A stretch of 64,000 bases of DNA from Steroidobacteraceae bacterium (GTDB lineage: Bacteria > Pseudomonadota > Gammaproteobacteria > Steroidobacterales > Steroidobacteraceae). Position numbers and translations under genes: made by a program. Within the stretch, counting starts at the first letter, position 1; each line of letters opens with the position of its first letter. Under the pieces are notes generated by a model. That model was not told the DNA's origin and did no database searches. It worked only from the letters and a program-made list of their open reading frames with translations. The stretch lies in the NCBI GenBank assembly GCA_041395505.1, contig JAWLAG010000001.1, positions 868,001 through 932,000 on the forward strand, read 5' to 3'. Positions 58,587 to 64,000 of the stretch are shown here, one piece after another.

Positions 58587-59393
58587 ATGGCGTATCTCAC
58601 GACCGAGTCCGGACAGCGGATATATTTCGAACACCATCGCGGTAGCAAGTTGCCGGTGTTGTTGATCCATGGCTGGGGCATGAGCTGTCGAATATGGGAC
58701 ACAACACTCAGCAGTCTGCTTGCCGCCGGTCACGAAGTCGTGACATTCGATCAGCGCGGTTGCGGCAATTCCGACAAGGACTTCCCGGCCAACACGATCG
58801 GACTCGGTGCGGGCGATGCGCTTGCGGTTTTGCGCGAGGCCGCGATCGAGCGCGCAGTCGTCAACGGCTGGTCGCTGGGCGGGGCCATTGCGACTGAAAC
58901 CGCGCATCGACTGGGCTCCAAATGCGCCGGCCTCGTACTGACCGCAGCGGCTACGCCGCGCTACGTCCAGGCGCCGGACTATCCATTTGGCAATCCGCCA
59001 GGAGGTCCGGTTGCGACGGTCGAGGCCTTGCGAGCGGATCGGGCCAATTTCTTCGATGGCCTCACCAAGGCTGTGTGCGCGGTTGAGCAATCGGCGGCGA
59101 TGAACAACTGGCTGTGGTCGATCTTCATGCAGACCGCACCCTGTGCCGACGATGCTCTCGCCGAGCTCGACACACTCGATCAACGCAAGATCCTGGCTGC
59201 GCTCGATGTGCCGATACTTTCCTTCATCGGCACCAAGGATGTCTTCGTGCCGCCGGACGTCGGTCGTTCAGTGGCAGCAATTGCCCGGCGCCTGCGCACG
59301 ATCGAATATGAAGGTTGCGGTCATGCGCCCTTCATAGAGGCCGCGCAACGCTATCGCGCGGACTTGCTCGGTTTTCTGGCATCACTCAACTGA
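58587..59393 (+). CDS. alpha/beta hydrolase
   Basis: A 268-residue soluble hydrolase with an intact triad: Ser97 in GWSLGG, Asp218 in GTKDVFVP, His246 in GCGHAPF; oxyanion segment LLIHGWGMS. It resembles esterases and lactonases next to Baeyer-Villiger monooxygenases, where it would open the ester or lactone made by the monooxygenase. The ATG at 58587 has GAGG upstream and follows the SnoaL gene by 17 bp; the longer in-frame ATG at 58488 lies within it. Confidence 0.87.
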   Translation: MAYLTTESGQRIYFEHHRGSKLPVLLIHGWGMSCRIWDTTLSSLLAAGHEVVTFDQRGCGNSDKDFPANTIGLGAGDALAVLREAAIERAVVNGWSLGGAIATETAHRLGSKCAGLVLTAAATPRYVQAPDYPFGNPPGGPVATVEALRADRANFFDGLTKAVCAVEQSAAMNNWLWSIFMQTAPCADDALAELDTLDQRKILAALDVPILSFIGTKDVFVPPDVGRSVAAIARRLRTIEYEGCGHAPFIEAAQRYRADLLGFLASLN

Positions 59394-59408
59394 CCGGAGT
59401 TTCGACCA

Positions 59409-60419
59409 ATGGCGCGACACGTCAATTTCGGTCTCTGGTACGACTTCCGCAATCCGCGACAGTGGCGAATTCCCTTCGAGCGCCTCTATGCGGAGAGCCT
59501 CGATCAGATCGCCGAGGCCGAACGGCTCGGCTTCGACTCGATCTGGATGACCGAGCATCATTTTTGCGATGACGGTTATACGCCCTCGCCGATGGTCCTC
59601 GGTGGCGCAATCGCTGCACGCACCAAACGCCTGCGAATCGGCACGAACCTGATCGTGCTGCCGCTGCACAATCCAATACGGGTTGCCGAGGATGCTGCGA
59701 CGCTATCGCTCATTACCGGCGGGCGTTTCGACCTGGGCGTCGGTGTTGGCTATCGCGAACTGGAATTTCGCGAATTTGGCCGCCAGGTCAAGCATCGACC
59801 CAGCCTCATCGAGGAGGCGATCGAGATCATTCGTCGGGCGTGGGCGGGCGAGAAGATCGGCTTCTCTGGCAAGCGCTTCGAGTTTGGCGATGTCCGTGTA
59901 ACGCCGGTACCCGAGCACATTCCGAAGCTCTATCTCGGCGGCATGACTGAGCCGGCGATCGCGCGCGCCGCCAGGATTGCCGACGGCTTTCTGTCGACCG
60001 GCTCGATCGGACACGATATCTATCTCGAGAGTCTGCGCAGGCAGGGACGATCGCCCGAGGACGGGGTGGTGATCGCAGGCAGTTGGGCCATCGTCTCTGA
60101 CGACCCGGAGCGCGAAGCACGCGCTGTCGGTCCACATGCGCTCTATCAGTGCAACCAGTACATCGAGTGGGGAGCGTTCGGGCCACCCGATACGACACCG
60201 CGATTTCCGGATGCACAGACCGCGCTCGCACAAGGGCTTTATGAGCTGTGGGATGCCGATCAGGCAGTTACCGAAATAACCCGTCTGCTGCAGGCCTGTC
60301 CGCAGATTCGGGATCTGCATTTCTGGGCGCGGTTGCCCGGTGAATCTGTCGCGGCGGGGCACCGGCGCGTCGAATACATGGCCAAGCATGTGCTGCCCAA
60401 GGTACGTGCTTCGCTCTGA
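59409..60419 (+). CDS. LLM class flavin-dependent oxidoreductase
   Basis: A 336-residue TIM-barrel member of the bacterial luciferase-like family, which uses reduced flavin (FMN or F420) to hydroxylate or oxidise organic substrates. Signature pieces: FGLWYDFRNP at the start, FDSIWMTEHHF, RIGTNLIVLPLHNP, GRFDLGVGVGYRELEF, and PKLYLGGMTEPAIARAARIADGF. Whether it takes FMN or F420 is not decided by eye. A separate flavin reductase is not in the window. Its place between a hydrolase and a Baeyer-Villiger monooxygenase in one operon points to an oxygenase step on the same substrate. Confidence 0.88.
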   Translation: MARHVNFGLWYDFRNPRQWRIPFERLYAESLDQIAEAERLGFDSIWMTEHHFCDDGYTPSPMVLGGAIAARTKRLRIGTNLIVLPLHNPIRVAEDAATLSLITGGRFDLGVGVGYRELEFREFGRQVKHRPSLIEEAIEIIRRAWAGEKIGFSGKRFEFGDVRVTPVPEHIPKLYLGGMTEPAIARAARIADGFLSTGSIGHDIYLESLRRQGRSPEDGVVIAGSWAIVSDDPEREARAVGPHALYQCNQYIEWGAFGPPDTTPRFPDAQTALAQGLYELWDADQAVTEITRLLQACPQIRDLHFWARLPGESVAAGHRRVEYMAKHVLPKVRASL

Positions 60420-60449
60420 CGCTGAACAACAGAATTTTGGAGAATCACA

Positions 60450-62078
60450 ATGGGCGCTGGCAAAAAAGCTGATTACGACGTCATTGGCGTGGGCGCAGGC
60501 TTCGCAGGGCTTGCGTTGATTCATTTCGTGCGCGATGCGGGGCTTTCGATCCGTGTGTTCGACAAGGCATCCGATATCGGCGGCACCTGGACATGGAATC
60601 GCTATCCGGGCGCTGCCAGCGACAGCGAGTGTTTCTATTACTGCCTGACCTTCTCGAAGGAGTTGCTGCAGGAGTGGTCCTGGTCGTGCCGTTATCCGGG
60701 CTGGGAGGAGAACCTGCGCTACATGCATTTCGTGGCGGATCGATGCGACATGTGGCCGCACATTCAGCTCAATACCAACATCGTGAGCGCCGATTTTCAG
60801 GAAGACTCGGGCCTGTGGCTCGTGCGCACCGGGAAAGGCGAGTCGTTCACCTGCCGTTACTTCATCAGCGCGATGGGCATGATTTCCGAACCGGTCATTC
60901 CGGAATTCAAGGGTCTCGGCACATTCAAGGGCCCTTGTTTTCACTCGGCGCGCTGGCCCAGTGAGGGGCTTGATTATGCCGGCAAGCGTGTCGCCATCAT
61001 CGGCAGCGGCGCGACGACCGTGCAGATGTTGCCGGTCATGGCGAAAACGGCTGCCAATGTGACCGTATTCCAGCGCACGGCCAATTTCATCATGCCGGCG
61101 GTGCAGAAGCCGATGACGCCGGAGTGGGAGAAGCAGATAAAGGCGAACTACGACGCTATCGTCGACAAGTGTCGCAATCACTCCTTCGCCATGGCATTCG
61201 ACAGCCCCGTGGGACGCACGATTGCAGATACTCCGCCCGAGGAAGTCGAACGGATTCTCGACGAACATTGGCCGCGGGGCAGCTTCAGCTTCGTTTTCGA
61301 GACCTTCGATGACCTCATCGTCAATCCCGAATCCAATCGGATCATTGGCGAGTACATCGTGCGCAGAATGCTGGAGAACGTGAAGGATCCGGAGGTCAGG
61401 GAGATGCTGACTCCGAAGGGTTATCCATTCTTCGCCAAGCGACCGCCGCTCGACCACGGCTATTTCGAAGCCTACAACCGTGACAACGTCAAGCTGGTCG
61501 ATATCGGTGAGCGAGAACCACTGGTCGAGATCACTGCGACAGGCATACGTACGACCAAGCAACACTATGAATTCGACATCATCGTTCTGGCGACCGGATT
61601 TCAGGCCTATACCGGCGCGCAGGAAGCGCTGCCGATCCGCGGCCGCAACGGACTGCTGCTCAGGGACAAGTGGAAGGATGTGTCGAGTTCGATCATGGGA
61701 GTATTTGTCGCGGAATTCCCCAATCTGTTCCTGATCACAGGGCCGCAGGCACCGTTCGCGAATCTGCCCACCTCGATAGAGCAGAATGTCATTTACATCG
61801 TCGACTGCATCAAGAAAATGGAGCGCGACGGACTTGCGCTTTGCGAGCCGCGGCACGACGCCGAGGAAGCCTGGGTGGCGCAGACGGCGGAGATACACCG
61901 CATGACGATGATGAACTTCGGCGACAAGGCTCATTCGTGGATGATGGGCGCCAATCTCAACGACAGGAAACCGCGCATACTGATTTATTTCGGGGGCGCA
62001 AATGTCTATTACGACAAGTTGCGTGACTCAGCCAACGCGGGCTTTCCCGAGGTCGAGTTCGAACGCAAAGCGGGCTGA
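60450..62078 (+). CDS. Baeyer-Villiger-type flavin monooxygenase
   Basis: A 542-residue NADPH- and FAD-dependent monooxygenase, expected to insert oxygen next to a ketone to give an ester or lactone. Three diagnostic motifs are intact: FAD fold G15-x-G17-x2-G20, NADPH fold GSGATT near residue 181, and between them the Baeyer-Villiger fingerprint F159-x-G161-x3-H165-x3-W169-P170. GGTWTWNRYPGAASDSE and the C-terminal half resemble cyclohexanone and steroid monooxygenases. A GGAG site precedes the ATG. It is followed after 8 bp by the TetR gene. Confidence 0.93.
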   Translation: MGAGKKADYDVIGVGAGFAGLALIHFVRDAGLSIRVFDKASDIGGTWTWNRYPGAASDSECFYYCLTFSKELLQEWSWSCRYPGWEENLRYMHFVADRCDMWPHIQLNTNIVSADFQEDSGLWLVRTGKGESFTCRYFISAMGMISEPVIPEFKGLGTFKGPCFHSARWPSEGLDYAGKRVAIIGSGATTVQMLPVMAKTAANVTVFQRTANFIMPAVQKPMTPEWEKQIKANYDAIVDKCRNHSFAMAFDSPVGRTIADTPPEEVERILDEHWPRGSFSFVFETFDDLIVNPESNRIIGEYIVRRMLENVKDPEVREMLTPKGYPFFAKRPPLDHGYFEAYNRDNVKLVDIGEREPLVEITATGIRTTKQHYEFDIIVLATGFQAYTGAQEALPIRGRNGLLLRDKWKDVSSSIMGVFVAEFPNLFLITGPQAPFANLPTSIEQNVIYIVDCIKKMERDGLALCEPRHDAEEAWVAQTAEIHRMTMMNFGDKAHSWMMGANLNDRKPRILIYFGGANVYYDKLRDSANAGFPEVEFERKAG

Positions 62079-62086
62079 GCAGGGAA

Positions 62087-62785
62087 GTGATGTCTTATCA
62101 TCGCCCCATGAGCAGGGCGGCTGCACGCAAGAGACCCTCCGCGCGACGCAAGCAGGCGGATCGTACTGCGCTGTCCGACCGTCTGCTGACGGAGGCTGCA
62201 ATCGAGCTACTGGTCAAATTCGGCATTCAAGGCACGACGCTGCAGGCGGTCGGCGAACGCGCCGGCTACAGCCGAGGGCTCGCAACGCACCGGTTTGGAT
62301 CCAAAGCGGGCCTTTTCGGCAACGTGTTGCAGGTCGCGAGCATGGACTGGCTGGAGCGCGTACAGGCTGCGGTGGGCGATCGGGTCGGTGCCGATGCTTT
62401 GTGCGCCGCGACGGATGCAGCCGAAGCATTTGTGCGGGAGCGTCCCGAAGAGGTGCGTGCGATGTATCTGCTCTGGTTCCTGAGCATCGATCCGAGCGCC
62501 GATTACAAATCCAACATCGCCAATGTCCATCATGCCCAGCGGCGCGATGTTGCGCGATGGATACGCGCAGGACAATCCGCAGGCACCATCGATGCAGGTG
62601 TCGACCCGGAGCGCGTAGCCGAACAATATGCCGCATCCATGGCGGGCATCATTTACCAATGGTTGGCGAACGCCGACATGCCGCTGGCCGCCATGTTTCG
62701 GCAACTGAAGTCCGATCTGCGTGCCCGTCTCGACAAGACAGCGAAACTGTCCGGCACGTCGCGTCGCACCGCATTGCAAGTCTGA
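62087..62785 (+). CDS. TetR family transcriptional regulator
   Basis: A 232-residue repressor. After a basic N-terminal stretch the helix-turn-helix domain (about residues 30-78) shows TEAAIELLVKFGIQGTTLQAVGERAGYSRGLATHRFGSKAGLF, typical of TetR. The ligand-binding helices follow. The start could be Met1 (62087) or Met8 (62108); family homology begins later, so this does not matter. It is in the catabolic operon, 8 bp after the monooxygenase, suggesting self-regulation, and the inverted repeat at 56640-56660 is its best candidate site. A CoA thioester or pathway intermediate is the likely inducer. Confidence 0.9.
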   Translation: MMSYHRPMSRAAARKRPSARRKQADRTALSDRLLTEAAIELLVKFGIQGTTLQAVGERAGYSRGLATHRFGSKAGLFGNVLQVASMDWLERVQAAVGDRVGADALCAATDAAEAFVRERPEEVRAMYLLWFLSIDPSADYKSNIANVHHAQRRDVARWIRAGQSAGTIDAGVDPERVAEQYAASMAGIIYQWLANADMPLAAMFRQLKSDLRARLDKTAKLSGTSRRTALQV

Positions 62786-62813
62786 GTCCGCGCGCGGGTC
62801 TGCAGTGTAAGCC

Positions 62814-63884
62814 ATGACCGGCGTGACTGACTCTGGGGCGGCGCAACCGGTGCGCCGTGATCTCGACATCGATGCCATTCGGCTCGCTGCCTGGCTCGAG
62901 TCCGCTGTGGCGAATTTCCGCGGACCGCTGCAGATCAGGCAGTTCACTGGCGGGCAGTCAAATCCCACTTATCTGTTGGATGCCAAAAGCGGGCGATACG
63001 TTCTGCGCCGCAAGCCGCCCGGGCAGCTCCTGGCCTCGGCGCATGCGGTGGATCGCGAGTACCGGGTCCTGCGCGCATTGCACGGGCACTCGGTCCCGGT
63101 CGCACGGGCGCTTGCGCATTGCACTGACACAGGCGTCGCCGGCACCGAGTTCTATGTCATGGAGTTCGTCGGCGGGCGCGTGTTCTGGGATCCGGCATTC
63201 GTCGATGTACCAGCGGAAGAGCGGCGCAGTTATTTCTCCGCGATGAATCAGGTGCTGGCGGATCTTCATCGCCTCGACTATCGCGAGTTGGGCCTGGCCG
63301 ATTTCGGGCGTCCTGAGAACTATGTCGCGCGACAGGCGGCGCGTTGGACGCGCCAGTACCAGGAGGACGAAGCGGGCGGGCGTGTCGCGGCGATGGATCG
63401 GCTGATCGAGTGGCTCGCGCATTTCAAACCGGATGACTCCGTGACCAGCCTCGTGCATGGCGATTATCGATCCGACAACCTGATCTTTCATCCAACCGAG
63501 CCCCAGGTATTGGCGGTGCTCGATTGGGAACTTGCGACGCTTGGAGATCCGCTTGCCGATTTTGCCTACCACCTGCTGATGTATCGCATTCCGTCATTGG
63601 CCTTTCCCGCCTTACTCGGGCGTGATCTTGCGGCCCTGCGGCTGCCGAGCGAGCGCGAGTATGTCGAGGCCTACTGCGCGCGCGCAGGCCGCAGTGCGAT
63701 TCCGGATCTCGAGGGTTATTTGGCCTTTTGCCTTTTCCGTCTTGCGGCGATTTTCCACGGCATTCGTGGCCGCGTCCTGCGTGGCACCGCGGTCAGCGAG
63801 CGCGGCAGGGAATATGCCAAGCACGTCGAGGCAATCGCTGACCTCGGCTGGCAGCACGCCGAGCGCTCCGGCGCTCACCCATGA
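62814..63884 (+). CDS. APH-fold phosphotransferase, ACAD10/11 kinase type
   Basis: A 356-residue kinase. The sequence from GGQSNPTY (46-53) and VLRRKPPG (63-70), through EFYVMEFVGGRVFWDP, to the catalytic loop with His215, Asp217 and Asn222 and the metal site Asp237 (VLDWELATLGDPLAD) follows the N-terminal kinase domain of animal ACAD10/ACAD11 closely. That domain phosphorylates the 4-hydroxyl of hydroxyacyl-CoAs so that the dehydrogenase half can remove the phosphate. Here the halves are separate genes in one operon. It follows tetR by 28 bp. Antibiotic resistance is an unlikely role. Confidence 0.88.
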   Translation: MTGVTDSGAAQPVRRDLDIDAIRLAAWLESAVANFRGPLQIRQFTGGQSNPTYLLDAKSGRYVLRRKPPGQLLASAHAVDREYRVLRALHGHSVPVARALAHCTDTGVAGTEFYVMEFVGGRVFWDPAFVDVPAEERRSYFSAMNQVLADLHRLDYRELGLADFGRPENYVARQAARWTRQYQEDEAGGRVAAMDRLIEWLAHFKPDDSVTSLVHGDYRSDNLIFHPTEPQVLAVLDWELATLGDPLADFAYHLLMYRIPSLAFPALLGRDLAALRLPSEREYVEAYCARAGRSAIPDLEGYLAFCLFRLAAIFHGIRGRVLRGTAVSERGREYAKHVEAIADLGWQHAERSGAHP

Positions 63885-64000
63885 GTGCGGATCGGCGGGG
63901 TTTTTTGCAGGGGCAAGGCACCTGGCCAGCGGCTGTTCGCACCCGGCACCCTGTGGTAGGATGCGCGCCCCGCATCGCGGCCGATTTCTTGTATCGGCGC
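63885..64000. other. non-coding right edge of the window
   Basis: No gene is supported in the last 116 bp. A GGGGTTTTTT stretch near 63897-63906 might be the end of transcription of the catabolic operon, but no stem is clear. TAGGAT near 63956 could be a -10 element of a gene beyond the edge. Confidence 0.3.

Noticed and set aside
49514..63884. Catabolic region as a recently acquired genomic island
   Set aside because: GC content and codon use look like the rest of the window, and no integrase, transposase or clear flanking repeat of the region is seen.

Overview
The window is a GC-rich (roughly 65%) stretch of a gammaproteobacterial chromosome. Gene order points to the Xanthomonadales/Nevskiales/Steroidobacter side of the class: sucCD diverge from pilS-pilR-pilA-pilB-pilC-pilD-coaE-zapD-yacG, fmdB-like-DUF502-aspS are together, and pncC-recA-recX-alaS-lysC-csrA-tRNA-Ser follow. 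The taxonomic call is an inference from synteny and family resemblance; no 16S rRNA gene is present.

Layout. 1-6.2 kb: an M23 envelope peptidase, secA, a mutT-type Nudix gene, an aldehyde dehydrogenase and a small unknown protein. 6.2-8.6 kb: a nitrogen module, with a broken TorF-like porin gene diverging from glnK-amtB; glnK has a sigma54 promoter and paired NtrC-like sites. 8.65-13.1 kb: two divergent S9 peptidases (dipeptidyl-peptidase type and a prolyl-oligopeptidase lipoprotein). 13.1-23.3 kb (minus strand): tpm, yacG, zapD, coaE and the type IV pilus block pilD-pilC-pilB-pilA-pilR-pilS, with a consensus sigma54 promoter in front of pilA. 23.4-45.8 kb: housekeeping genes (sucCD, nadE, bamD, rluD, pgeF, a ZIP transporter, clpB with a heat-shock promoter, a zinc-ribbon protein, DUF502, aspS, an alpha/beta hydrolase, mutS, pncC, recA, recX, alaS, lysC, csrA).

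46.3-46.8 kb holds a tRNA-Ser(GCU) followed by 2.4 perfect copies of a 177-bp tandem repeat. Each unit starts with the last 18 nt of the tRNA, carries a 17-nt antisense copy of the tRNA T arm, and has a 40-codon arginine-rich frame. The design parallels the Escherichia coli tyrT/rtT repeat locus but on a serine tRNA.

47.4-63.9 kb is an accessory catabolic region. It has a PQQ dehydrogenase with an N-terminal haem c domain, an alpha-methylacyl-CoA racemase, an acyl-CoA synthetase, two APH-fold kinases, an SDR lacking its catalytic serine, a TonB-dependent receptor, an acyl-CoA dehydrogenase, a SnoaL-like protein, an alpha/beta hydrolase, a luciferase-like flavin monooxygenase, a Baeyer-Villiger monooxygenase and a TetR regulator. 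The dehydrogenase and one kinase look like the two halves of animal ACAD10/ACAD11. Together the genes suggest uptake and ring or chain cleavage of a branched or alicyclic (terpenoid- or steroid-like) substrate, ending in CoA-bound hydroxy acids removed through a phosphorylated intermediate. That pathway is inferred.
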